64,000 nucleotides of DNA from Neelides folsomi. Lineage: Eukaryota > Arthropoda > Collembola > Neelipleona > Neelidae. The stretch covers positions 558,001 to 622,000 of the forward strand of contig JAQGBZ010000001.1 of NCBI GenBank assembly GCA_034687125.1, read 5' to 3'. Shown here piece after piece: positions 12,256-24,800 of the stretch; position 1 is the stretch's first letter, and each line of letters begins with the position of its first letter. Under the pieces are notes generated by a model, which was given only the letters and a program-made list of their open reading frames with translations, was not told the origin of the DNA and did not search any database. The translations under genes and the position numbers were made by a program.

Positions 12256-15200
12256 TTATATGTCCGTGTCTTCGTTTTGTCCGGTCGTGATCGTTCCGAT
12301 GGGAATGATCTTCGTCAGCTTCTTGTCAATGGCTTCTGAGTAGTCGTAGAGGGCCGGGGCCTCCAGCAGAATCATTATCGTCCCGGCAAAAAAGGCCGCG
12401 TTGAAGAGCATGAGGAAGATCCGATCTAAGACCATGGCCACGAAGCCCCAATCTTTATCCTCCTAAAATATAAATTAAATTAACGTTAAACTAATAAACA
12501 AATTGTATCATAAATACTCCTGCAGTCCAACACACAGATACCCAAATACAAATACATAATTATTGTTAGTTGTTGACAAAAACTTCACAGAAGTATCTAA
12601 TACATATTTTTATTAATAAAGATGATAAAATTATAATTTAGAATAAATGTGAATGGCTAAATAAAAAAAATGAAATGAGTACTTTATACTATTAAAAGTC
12701 AAATACATAAATATTAAAAAAGGTCAAATTGGAACAATTAAGTTTTGAACAAAGACGGCGAATAAATTCCTAGGCTTTGTCTTAAGTAAAAGATAATTCA
12801 ATATTGGGAGTGGAATGAACCAACTAATCTTCCTCCTCCCCATTTAATATTGACAAATGGATGGGTTTTATTAGATCTTAAAGTATTTTTATGAGTCTCT
12901 CCGCCTCCTGGGACTGAAGTCCCGGGAGAGAGAAAGACGGGAGATGACGGAGAGTTGAAAGGGGCCGGGTGGATCGCAGCTGGAGTGAATTTGGAATGAC
13001 GTACCGAATCGAACTCATCTTGTCGTTGCATATGTGTCTGAATGAATTGAACATTATGGATGGCTTTTTGAATCTCGAAGGGATATTTTTTCCGTTCAGG
13101 CGGCGGGCCGTCGAGGCCGTAGGACGTCGCGGAGCTCGTGGGTCCGGGAAAGCCCTCCATTGCCCCTTGCTCCAAGAACCCCGAAAAGCCTTGGAGACTG
13201 AGGCCGCTGAGTCGGGACACTCCTTGGAACCCGTTGCAACCCTCGTCCCTCCCCGTCGGCGACCCACTTGGACTCGTCCTCGCTTGAAATGAGTCCAAAA
13301 ACAATTCACATATTATTATTTCTCACTCTACGTTATTCATCTATTCAACAAATTCAAGGGTCTTTCGATTTTTTTCACTAAATTCCCAAAACAAAAGACT
13401 TTGTTTTAAATAAATCTCGGATTTTAGGGAGATTAGGACAATGAGTTTGGACCTTGAATACTAAACAATGTTCATTTATTCAAAAGAATTCATGTTCATT
13501 CAATAGTGAATGAGCGAATCCTTTCTCATTCAAGAATTGAAAATTCACAAAATTTAAATTTCTAGAATTGAAAATTCCAAAATTCGAGGAACTGGAAGTT
13601 GTTAAGGGGGAAAGATTGTTCATTTATTCAAGAGGAAAGAGATGAAGAAGACAAATAAAAATTTACAAGTTGCTAATTTGACACCCTTTTGGGGGATTGG
13701 GGGTAAGAAGTGAGATTAAGGTGGGAGATTAAGGGGTATTAGGTGGCGGAGATGAGCCATAAAGGGACGGTTCAAGTACCTTTTGAGGGGTAGTTGAGGA
13801 CGTGCTCGGGAATCCTCATGAGCAAACACTTCGGGAGGAGTCTGGTGAAGAACCACCGGACCCAAGGAGCCATTTTGTGAGTTGACGGCTTCCGGTAATG
13901 GACGTTGAGAACAATCGTGGTGACGAGAACAGAGAGGCCGACGAGGAGCATGGTGAAGAGGAGATATTTCCCCAGCAGAGGAACCGCCAGGGACGTCGAC
14001 GGGATGATTTCGGATATGAGAAGGAAGAACATGGTCTGGGAGAGGAGGATCGAGACACAGAGGGCGATTTTTTCCCCCGAGTCGGCCGGGAGATAAAAGA
14101 CGAGGATGGAGAGGTAGGAAATCCCCACGGTGGGGACGATCAGATTCACCGTGTAGAAAAGCGTCCGCCGTCGAAGAGTGATGTTGAAAAATATATCTGA
14201 AAGGAGAGTAGCCGTCAGGACGACACTTTCAACCCCCTGTCACAAAACTCGTAAATGGAATAAAATCCTCTTTCAAACCTCTGAGCAGAATAATGAGGAA
14301 GTGAAGGGAGAGAAAAAAGAAATTAAACAGAAAATTGAAAAGAATCATCGTATTAAGAAAAGAAGAAGAATTTATATAGGAATAATAATTGGACAAAGAT
14401 TCCATAAAATAATAATTCGGGATTTTGAATTATGATTCCTCATATCATAAATTACAAGAATTCTCATTTCCACTTCCAATGACATTAAACACTTTGTTTC
14501 TCATTTGATTGATAATACATCTTGAAAGAAAAAGGCGACATGTATTCCTTATGACTTCTTTCTCATGATTTCTTTTTCCAACGATTTATTTCCCCCTTTC
14601 TTTCAACATCATTTCGACTCTCACAAGTGGCAGAAATGAGAAAGAAGGTAAGTAGAGGGAATCAGACAGGAAATTGATGGATTCCAAATAGGTTAAAGGT
14701 TCTTATAAGTAAAAACTTGTAAGTTAACTATAGCAGATTACACGGAAGCTTAACAGAGTATATAAGAAGAAAGTATTTATTAAAGTTATAACGAAAATTG
14801 AACCTTGGAATGGCTCGGGACAACAGGGGTAGAATTTTTCATGTCTCTCAGCTGGAACTGAAAGGATATCCCATTCGACGGAGGGGTAATACTCAGTTAA
14901 GTCAATACCCATTAGTACCAATTCTTGTCCGGGCACTTGATCGATGTGCTTCAAGTCAATCTAAAAGAGACACAAATCCACCTGTAATGCTACATCGATG
15001 CTCATCGGCTTAATTATTTAGTTTATTCCCATTCTTTCCCTACGTTCTGTTTCCCTATTCTATCTCTTCACAGGGCTTAACTACATATTGCTACTTGATA
15101 TTGTAGGGATTCATGGCCCTTATTTTCCCATTAGCTATTTCTTGCTACTTCGCTATTTCTATCCCCCTTTTGCTTTCACTTTCACTTTTGGTCATAAAGG

Positions 15201-18200
15201 GGAAGATAGGGAAATGTATAATAGATGCTGACTCCTTGACTCCTTGGCTCAAGCAGAAACTGAGAGTGTCTTGAAGCAAGAGAGAAACTGAGTTCACCAA
15301 ATGGAAGCACAATATTCCATAATTCATGAATTTCCACTAATGAATCTTAAATTCTAATTGAATTTCGAATCAAGTGTCTCTCCCCTTCTCTCTGACCCTT
15401 TCATCTCCCATCACAAACGCAATTAAAGATGACTCTTGAATTTTGATGCGCCCAACTAACGAGATTGAATAGGAATAACATTACGGTTAACGAGTCAAGT
15501 TCTATTATAGGGGCTCCAGATCATGCCATAACAGTGAGTGGAGAACCCCCATCCCAAACTCTCAATTTTAATAATGATAACAATAATGCTCAAAAAGAGA
15601 TTCCCAGTTTGGATAAGATCAAATTCCCATATCATATTTTATATACGTTTAATGCCATCATAATTCTTCATTTTCAGATTCTCATATTACAAATTATTAA
15701 AATTCTCATTGTCTAATCACATTATTTCTCATATGTAATATTCCCCCTTATTTAACCGTTTAATATTCTACGGATGATAAAAAGGATAAGGAAATCTCGT
15801 AAATATTAAATTGACTAAAAAATGAGGGGAAAGGCTTACCATGTATCCATCATAAGTCCAAGACCCGAATTTGAGAAAGCAGGTTTGCATATCAAAAGGG
15901 AAGTATCGGACGTCAATTTCACATGAAGATTTGAAAATGGCTGGGGGATTCCAATGAACCTTGCCGTCAGAGTGAAGTATGGCCTTTGTCATTGTAGTCA
16001 CAACGTATTCTCCATCCTGGGAGGAAAATCGTCATTATTCACCCGGGATGGTAAATTAAATCATGCACAATGGTTAGTCAAGCCGGGAGATTTATTCCTC
16101 CTTGCCACTTGATATTAACCATTTTAAGTTTTATGAATATCGATTGAGAAAGCAGATTTAAATTTTTATAGCATATGAAAAAGGGGGATTAGCATAAAGA
16201 TCGCATTGCGAAGAGAGAGATCATCTTCTTACCGCACTATGATGGAAACGGAAAATTCGCGGAGCCATGAAAAAAATGAAAATATTAGGAAAGAGAATAA
16301 ATTTTGAATTTGAATAATAGAACCAAACTCACTTGTTATAGAGAACAATATCTGGAAGCCATATGTGTTCGGACGGTACATAGAGCTCGGAGACGCCTCC
16401 ATACTCCCTCGGATCCCATTGAAATTTGTGATCTTCCCATTCCTGCAGAGCATGCTCTTTTTAGTGAGAAAGTTCCTACTTCCTTCCAACCACCCAGGAT
16501 AAACCCTGGTCAATACGAATACGAAAAGATAAATTTCTTACGTGTTCGAGCCAAACGTTCGTCGTCAGGATCTGATCTTTCAAGTTCTGGAACAAAAAAC
16601 AGATTTTATGAGATCAATTATATTTATAATTTATAATCCATTCTTTCAAACTCTCAAAAGTTCCTCAAAATTAAATAAGATTTTGAATTTAACCATTTTG
16701 TCCTAATTCAGACTTAGATAACTTTATTTTTGACTAAATAATGCGTTTTGGCCAAATGAGTTTTGACAAAATAATGTGCAACGGTTCGTCCGGGTTCGTG
16801 GTGAAGTATTAATAAAAGGCTGAGTTCATAGTCCATTATTTCATCTGTGGATATTTGTACAAACTGTATAATTAGTTAATTACATAACTCAGATTGATAA
16901 TTGAGTGTTGAATCGTCAAGATTATAAGAGGCAGTCATGTAAATAAACGAGTACCGCAGGTTTGAATATACTATGTAATTGAGGGGCTCAACGCGTCGAC
17001 GCTCAATTATCATTGAACTTGTGATTACATTAGATCTAAATGGGATCGGGCCGTCTAAACTTCCTCTTTGGAATGTCATATGGAAATAATGCTTGGGCTT
17101 AATATCGCCCATTTCTTCCAACATGGGCCAATGAGGAAGGATCCATAGATTCCAAATGCAGTCGTAATTGAGTGTATTTGTAACAAGTGAAAGTAATGGA
17201 TTTGAGGATGAGTGGATGCGGATTAATATAATATTACATTTCCTTCCCGGCAGATCATTAAGTCTTTAGATTAAATTACAATTTGAAGGAATAAAATCAT
17301 TGAGGCGAGACAAGGGACCGTTTCCATTGTTCCATTCTGGGCCTATACATCGGGATGAATTCCATTCTCGAGTAAGATTGAATGTTTGGGTTTAAAGCCT
17401 TGGGAGTTGGGAGAGCCATAATTCATTATATCACCGTACTTTATCTTTAGGTCCCTGAATACATTAAGTGCAAAGCACATTATTCTTACTTTCCATCAAA
17501 AGAGACTTTCTCGCACTGCACTATTCCACTATATGAACTACTATATGCTGTGGGTATCCCAGTGTTTAGACTCTCCGACTTTGTTCCGCTCACTCCACTT
17601 ACTTATTCCTTCCTTTGGTTATTTATTTATCATCTTTTCAAATTTATCTCTTCCGGAACAAATGCTTTTTTCACTATCATCTCCTAAACCTTGAATTTTA
17701 TTATTCACGAGTGGATTCTTTCAATATTTCATATAATATTTACCAAATTATAAAATAAACAAAACTCCCCCGTTTTGACAATCAGTACAAAACAAAAGGT
17801 AATTTGTTGATGTAAAATATTAATCCGCTCGGATTCAATTCAAATATGAAATGTTAATAATATAAGTCACGTTTATTTTGAACCGACATTTACGTGATTG
17901 TTTTACCCAACGTTGTTTAACATAATTAAAGTTCCATGGGTGGAGAGTTATATTGGTCCAATGAGGGTTGTGTGTATGAGTGATAAACGTCATGTAAGGA
18001 TTGTAATTGAATTAGGAGCCTTTGGTTTGCAAAGGAGACTTCTTCTATAATTTAATTTCCAATTCAGAGGCTTTTAGCATAAACAAATAACTTGCTAATT
18101 TTCTTGAGTGCTTCAAATTCTTAAATTAAAAATAATGACTCCCCTTTGATCACACTTTTAAATAGTTAAACACATTCATGGGGAATTTAAACTCTTTAGC

Positions 18201-21200
18201 AATTCTCTTTTTTCCCTCTTTTTCTCTCAAACCCCACTCGCATTTTACTCCTTTTAATGGACGTAATAAGGAGAACCAATAGCTCTCAAGGACTCAAAAG
18301 AAAGTTGCCGTTTTCTTCAACTCAACCATTTCAGCCCTCGCGTCTCGACAGAGCAAACACAATTAAGGGTCAGAAGGGAAAGCTCACAAAGCTCAGAACT
18401 TGCTAATACAATTTTTCATAAAAAGTTCATAAAAAGATCAACAACGTCCGCCTTCATTTGACGGACGATAGATAACAAAAAAGACTTCTTATAAACAACA
18501 CGTACCTACATACCTAATACATATACAGATATTTCAAAGCCACTATTTTCATATGTGAGTAACTTTTAGCAAAAGTTATATAATGAGTACTCTAAGATAC
18601 ATAGTAAATATTATATTTTAGTTCATAATATGAATTAGCTCATATAAATATATGACATAAATTGGTATATTTTTATACGAGAAGATTATAGGGTAGATAT
18701 GTTCCTTATAATATGGTTTTGTGCCAAAAAAAGAACTTGGATTCTCTTAGATCTCTTTTGAACAATTTTCTTATCATTTTTGTATTTTCAAAACTTCCCA
18801 ACTTTCCCTTTATACACTCATGTCAAAAGGAGGAAGTCCCAATTGTCCCATTCAAACTTTACATTTTAGACACACAAAATTCGGAATCTGTACAAACATT
18901 CAAAAACTGATAGGAGCGCAGTGTTTTCCTTTCCCATTTGCCCCCTGGTTCATTATTTATTCAAATCCCTTAAAATTCACAATTACTCTCAATCTTTTCC
19001 ACCAGATTTGAAAAACTAACTTTTCAGCTCTTTTTAATAATGTTATATCTTAACTTTTGTATCCATCTATCTTTATAAAGAACTGTAGTTAGTATGTTTT
19101 AATAAACTTTAACTCCCTTTATCAGTAATGGTGATTCAGGATATTGAAAAGGGATTGAGGAATACAAGGCAATCTGTCAAGAGGGCTTAGAATGATATTT
19201 AGAATATTATTTAGTTGTGAAAGGACATAAAGAGCAGTTAAAAAGATTTTCCCTTCACTTACATATCTCCTTAAAGGTTTAACATAAAAAAGGGTTCCGT
19301 ATCAGGTTCGCAATTTTATTCTCCATAAAAATTCGAACATCCATTTAAACCTAAAGACTAAAGGCATGAAATTTGATATTGGATAAAGGCGTTGGCCATG
19401 CCAAGCTCAATAAATCCAATAAAACGTTGGAGAAAGGGCTATTTGCCATCGTTATTACCTCCTAGAATGGCGATACTTTATCATAAATTGACCACAAAAA
19501 TATCGAGCCAAACCTTTTCCAATTTGAATTTCATGAGACTCATTTTTTCACAAATATACATATTTAAGAAAAAATGCAGAGTAGAATGAATAAACTTGTT
19601 TAAATTAAACATAATGTAGTCTTGTATGAATAATACACCGTATATGTAAGGTACATTCTTGCCTATACAGGTATGATGTTACATAACATGCTAAATAAAT
19701 ATTTTGATTTATAACTTTGCATATTATGAACAATGCATGGCAGCATTTAAGTTTTTCTATAAAACCATAAACTTTTGACACGTGCACGTTTGAAAAGGAT
19801 CAAGTTCAGTATTTTATAAAGTAAATTATGCAAATATGAATATTTAAGTTTTGTCCACGCTTGGAAAACTTTAGCCCAAAAAGTGTCGAATTGTTCCAAA
19901 CTTTTGGAAGGAGGAAAATGTCATTCTCCTCAAATTCCTGAAAAGGATCCGAGGAAATGTTGTGAGAAAGTTAAGGGACACCTCACGTTTCCCAAAGATG
20001 AAAACTGCTGGGAGGTAAATGCAATTGTCTCAAATAAAATCCATCGATTTTCAATTCAACGGAGTATTGAGAAGTGGAGAAATGAGCTCCAGAGACACGG
20101 AGGGGAAAAAGACAAGAGAGAAGAAGAAGCTCCTTTCCCAAAATGTGTGTGGTTCACTCGTGTGATTCCAATCTTGTTTTCTAGCTGTTGGAATTACAGT
20201 AAAAAGAAGGCCATTATTCTAACAACTTCCACACAGCTCCTCAAGTCCTTCCAAAGACACGGGCCTTTCATTACCTTAATCTTAATTTAATTCCATTTTC
20301 TCCTACTTTATCACCCAAAGTTCCACAATATAACTAATGGAGAGAATTGAGCCCCAAGCCATTCCCATCATTGTACCTCTTTTACTGCACAACTAGAATT
20401 TCAATCATTAAATTACCCAAAGAGCCTTCTTATATGGGGATTACACGTGTGTGTTTATTTCAATGTTTAACTTTAAATGGCCCTTTAAATTCTTTGTTAA
20501 GGGCCAAATAAACTACAATTTCTGATTAAAACGACTATAATCGATTCATACTAAAAGCTGCGCTGGTTGTATATTATACATTTTGTATTTTCTTACATTT
20601 TGAAACTTTGAAACTGTTTTCTTATATTTAAATTGTATTGGATTTTCCTTGTGGTTGAAGCTGTTTTTAATGGAATAGTCAAGATACAGGAATAAAGGTT
20701 GAGGGCTAAGCCGTGTGGTAATGCAAGGCATAAATTCAAACCTGCGGTTTTTAGACAGATGCCCTGAATTTATTTCCTGGAAGTGCCCTGGAAGGGGAGA
20801 ATTAAAGAATCGCGAGTAAATTGCGTCCTTTTACTTTTTTTTAACTGGCCATTTGGAGTTTTGGAGAATTTATATTTTCCCGTTTGTGGTCAATGTCGCG
20901 GTGAGGAAGTGCGTAAAGAGGTAGGGAAAATGAATGAGAGAAGTTGGCCCTGGTTTAAAAGGAGTCAGCCTCTGAGCTCATCTCATTCACATCCTGAGCC
21001 GCATCGGGGGAAATTCATTGATGTTCAGGGAAAGCTTCTCTATCTCTTCCCATCACTTGGGCCGTTGAAGGCCCAATGGTTCTTCTGAAAACACATTATG
21101 GGCAAAGTAGGACGAAATTCGGTCGCCGAATGCGGGGAAACCTTCAGGGTTCTTCTTTGATGGGAAAAGCACCTCTCCTTCCATTTTCTCATCTTTATCT

Positions 21201-23298
21201 CTTTGTGGCACTCTGGAGACTCTCCATACATTTCCCACACTCCGACTCCCCTTTCCCTCGACATCGCTCAATCAGGACGAGGAGGACATTCTAATTTTTT
21301 CCAGATTCAAAAACTTGGTTGGAATTTTGAAGAAATTCGCCCGTCGGCCAAGATTAGTCCCCGAGTCTGGGATGAGAGTGACAAGCATTAAAGGTGGTTA
21401 GGGACGGGGCGGAATCCTAATGGAGGAACTATTGATTGATACTTATAATAGGATTTTATGTCCATTACAGACACCGAGTCCATTATCCGCCTCTCTGGCT
21501 CTTCTTCAGACCTCAGTGGAGGAACAATGGGGAAATGAATCCTAATTTCCTCCTGATTCTTTGATGGTCAGTAATAAATTAGCAACTCCATATTGGCACC
21601 TTGTGTACCAGGAATGGGTCTGCAGTAAAAGAGGAACGATAATGGTATGGAAGAATCTTAAACCTCACGAGCCCCTACATTTTCTCGGAATTAATATTAA
21701 AGGAGAGGAAACCCTGAGGAGGGTTATGTGGGTTATAAAGGGAAAGTCTTCATTTAAAGTTTACCCTCTCATCCCTTACAAGTTTATAACTTTACCTTCT
21801 CCGTGTTTCCTCCTTCGGTCGCTCGGTTTCTCTCCTTTCCCATTTATTTTATGCCGTTTTATATTATTCTAACTTATGGTCTGCAACGGAGCTTCACTCC
21901 TACTTGAGACTTGAGAGCTTTCCGAGTCTCATCAGCCTCCATGCCTCATCCACACACGAGTTACTCAACTTTTGGGACTGTAAGGCCAACTTTACTGATT
22001 TTTCAAACTTAAATGAGAATCGAAATTTCCCTCGCTGCGCGCTCTCAAGGACCTGCCACTCCAAGGAACCTTTTTCTTTCCAATTTCGCCTAATTAAACT
22101 TTTCATGTTTTCCCCAGGCTTCGATTCAGGCCGATTCAAACAAGAATAATCATTGTTCAAATTGCAATTTATATGCAAGCAAAGGAATATATTTATTTTG
22201 ATCCAAACATGTATTTTTACATTCTCTATAATATCCAATTTCAGTTGACTATATGGTTATATCCTGCGATGAAAGGGAGCCTGCAAGTATAACTTGCGAT
22301 GAAGAGGGAAATTTGAATGTAAAAGTTTTGAAAGATAAATTGGAGGAAAGATGTGGGGATTGTATTGAAAGAGTTTAAATAGAACTTAATTTTTTCCTCA
22401 CCGACCTTTTCTAATGGTAATTTATGGTAAAATATAACTGGTTTGGAGAGATTGATCGTTTTTTGTGTAAAAGTAGGGAAATCCGCTTTCACCTTTTGGG
22501 TCCATAAGGATGAATGTGAGAGTTGGTTGTAAGTCTCGTATATACATTTAGAGCTTAACCATCTCTGTTGTCTCTCCCCTTCATAAGGTCTTGGGAAAGT
22601 TATTTAACTTGGGATTTGGAGCTTTGTTTTTCCTCTAATCCAACAACAAGGTTGTTTTTCTCCGAGTCAACTTGTTTCTTTCCCATTATCCCTCATAACT
22701 ACTGGTGGGTTGCCATTCATCCTACTTCTTCCGAGTCCTTTCCTTGGATCCTCGAAGCTGTCAGGAGATGCGGGGAGCATCTGTATGCATACCGCTGTCA
22801 CGACCATTCATGCTCGAATCCTTTATTCTAATATCCCCCGTGCTTCTCATGCCCTTTATGCCTCCCCATTTGGATAAAAACTAGGGCTCGTTCATTGAAG
22901 ACTGCATCCTGCACCGTGTGCGAGCCAAATCCGCCTCTTGGCACACACAACCTCAAATCCCGAAATTCGGAGTCTGGGAACCCGAAATCAGAACGCCCGA
23001 AAACGCGAAATCCAAACAAAATTAGGTCTATGTAGTTCTCCTCCGGTGGAAATGAAAGTTCGGACAAAGGTTGGATTTACGGGTCGGAATTGTAATTCGG
23101 AGGGCGTACCAGGTCAATGAGTTGTGAAAGGCGGAGGCCGAGTTTGACTTGAACCGTGTCCGTGTTGTTCATGACGGGGCGAATGAGGCGGTTGTAATTA
23201 CTGAGGAGGTCATCGTACAGCCGCTTGGCGTCGGGGTTCCCGCTGCACGGCATGAGGACGATGCCGATGAGGCCGACAATCCCAAGGAGAACCTGCAT
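12256..23298 (-). CDS. nAChRalpha2: nAChR alpha2-type subunit
   Basis: Acetylcholine-gated channel subunit, complete, 1584 nt, 527 aa. Minus-strand exons in order: 23110-23298, 16542-16586, 16333-16442, 16233-16236 (4 nt), 15840-16016, 14804-14960, 13780-14196, 13005-13282, 12256-12462. Start ATG 23298 heads a clean signal peptide (1-20) followed by [10 protein letters not shown]. Loop A Tyr113, Cys-loop Cys148-Cys162, loop B Trp169, loop C Tyr219, Cys221-Cys222 and Phe226 (usually Tyr). M1 about 240-262, M2 270-292, M3 304-326, M4 about 467-490. Sequons at Asn44 and Asn232. The alpha2 call rests on [57 protein letters not shown] and [11 protein letters not shown], all typical of insect alpha2. 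Odd points: Thr250 replaces the usual Cys in M1 (LIVPTVGIS), and a 4-nt microexon is needed to keep frame. Intron 1 is 6.5 kb. Confidence 0.94.
16233..16236 (-). other. nAChRalpha2: 4-nt microexon (TGCG) of alpha2
   Basis: Exon 3 ends CTATAACAA and the next obvious exon begins GATGGAGAA, so four bases completing Asn115 and encoding Ala116 of the invariant NNADG motif are missing. Direct joining shifts the frame, and extending the exon upstream meets a stop before any other AG. The intervening minus-strand sequence holds CCATCATAG-TGCG-GTAAGA: a good acceptor, four bases giving AAT GCG, and a near-consensus donor. 4+177 equals the 181-nt exon of alpha1 and the 155+26 of alpha8. Flanking introns are 96 and 216 nt. 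Confidence 0.87.
16587..23109 (-). other. alpha2 intron 1 (6.5 kb)
   Basis: Long intron between the signal-peptide exon and the 45-nt exon. I saw no nested gene, RNA gene or mobile element. The longest frame inside, 19883-20290 on the plus strand (135 codons, GTG start), shows no recognisable domain. Moderately GC-rich blocks (19.9-20.3, 20.8-21.4, 22.6-23.1 kb) alternate with AT-rich ones. Confidence 0.55.
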
Positions 23299-24800
23299 CG
23301 TCCCCTCGGAAATGACCCAGGCCGGGAGGAGACTAGGAGGGCCAAGAGCCGGAGGGGCAAATCATTACCACTCGACCTCACAGCGAAAGAGGAATAGTCA
23401 ATAAAATGATCCGGTCTTGTAGAGTCTGTGCTGAATATTCCCTTAGACCGTCTTCCTTCACCATTCTTCCGATCCTTCAAAGTCGGGGATGTTCTCGAGG
23501 AGAAAATCACATTTTATTCTTGGAGTCTGTCCAGCACACTCCACCGGCTCGTCTTTACGCCACTTCCATCCTCTGCTTTTCTATTGCACAATTGAAAATG
23601 ATTATTAGAGCTGGCTGTAATAAAGGGAGAGATTGAGAGCTAATTTTGCCACCGAATGGGAAGGATGAAATGGAAGACTTTCTTGCCTGTTTAATTTAAA
23701 AACCCGGCTGTGGAAACCCTTGGGTGGAGGACAGAACTAATTACATTTAGTAATTAATTCGCGCCGTCAGGCTTCACAACCCAAGATTTACAATTTATTC
23801 CGCCGACTCCCAACAATGAACAATTTGGCGTCCAATTTTGAGCTCATTTTCAATTAAGGGTTGAGCTGGCGGGGATTTTCCCTCTTTCAAATCGGCTGTC
23901 GCCCTCCATGGGAATGGGAATAATTCCGTATCCGAATGAATGGGGCAATAAAACCGGGAATTGGGAGTATTTGTATAATGCACGTTTGAATTGATGAATG
24001 TCCGCGGAGGGTCTGGGGGCCAAGTGAATCTCACTTCACTGCACTACGGCAATCTTTCACTCACTTTCACTCACTCATCCGCTCAGCCCTGATCTGTGGG
24101 ATTTGGGAGCGGAAAAATGTGCCGAGTCCGAGTGGGATTCCGGAAGAGCTGCGGAATGAGGGAACGTGATCGAGACGGGGTCGGAGTGGAAATTAGAGGC
24201 CTGCTCTCCACTCACTCTGGAGAGCCTCACTGGAAGGCGAAGGAGGGTTGAGGAAATTGTAGGACCAGCTCCGCTCTCCTTTCCTCTCGGACTACTCCAA
24301 TGGATGTTGGTGAAAAGTTGTCCTAGCCTGTTGCGATGCGTTAGCCGACTTTTTACTGGCAGCCATTCCCGCTCTCCGGGAGAAGAAAGAGAACTCTCGG
24401 CAGCAGAGGAGTCGGGGCAAAGAGCCCGCCAAGGGGAGGCAGACAATTCTGCCCGCCGTATTCTCCCCCCGTATCAACCGCATCCCGAGAGCAGCATGGG
24501 CAGACTCCTTCCCCGGCTCCACCGATCGAAACCTTTTCCCCACCATCATTCAACAGAGCTCCACTCTCCACTAATCACTCTCTCCCCACTTTTTTAATCA
24601 ACCGACCCTCTCGAAATAATTGCAAATTATCAATCTCCCGAGCCCCGATGAATTCCCCCAACCATCATCAGCCTCATCCCGGCCCTGACAGGAATTGAGA
24701 ATGAGACGGCCACAATGCCCCTAACTCCATCACACTTCCGAGAGATTCTAACGAGATCCATAGTCCTATCTTCCAGGCACGTGAGCCACCTCACATTCAC
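23299..24800. promoter_or_regulatory. GC-rich block upstream of alpha2, probable promoter region
   Basis: The 1.5 kb before the alpha2 start codon is clearly richer in G+C and CpG than the window as a whole, most strongly at 24.0-24.7 kb. Because stops are rare there, long overlapping frames appear on both strands (24075-24446 minus, 24166-24597 plus) without recognisable domains. It is the expected place for the alpha2 promoter and 5' UTR. I found no TATA box I would trust, so the start site is unknown. Confidence 0.4.

Noticed and set aside
13898-14200. Plus-strand frames over alpha2 exon 7
   Set aside because: Antisense shadows of the M1-M3 exon; their charge pattern follows from the hydrophobic codons on the other strand.
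19883-20290. 135-codon plus-strand frame inside alpha2 intron 1
   Set aside because: Starts with GTG, no ATG-led domain, no signal peptide or family resemblance, no promoter.
24075-24597. Overlapping 123- to 143-codon frames on both strands upstream of alpha2
   Set aside because: Frames on both strands at once point to GC-rich composition, not coding. No recognisable domain in either.
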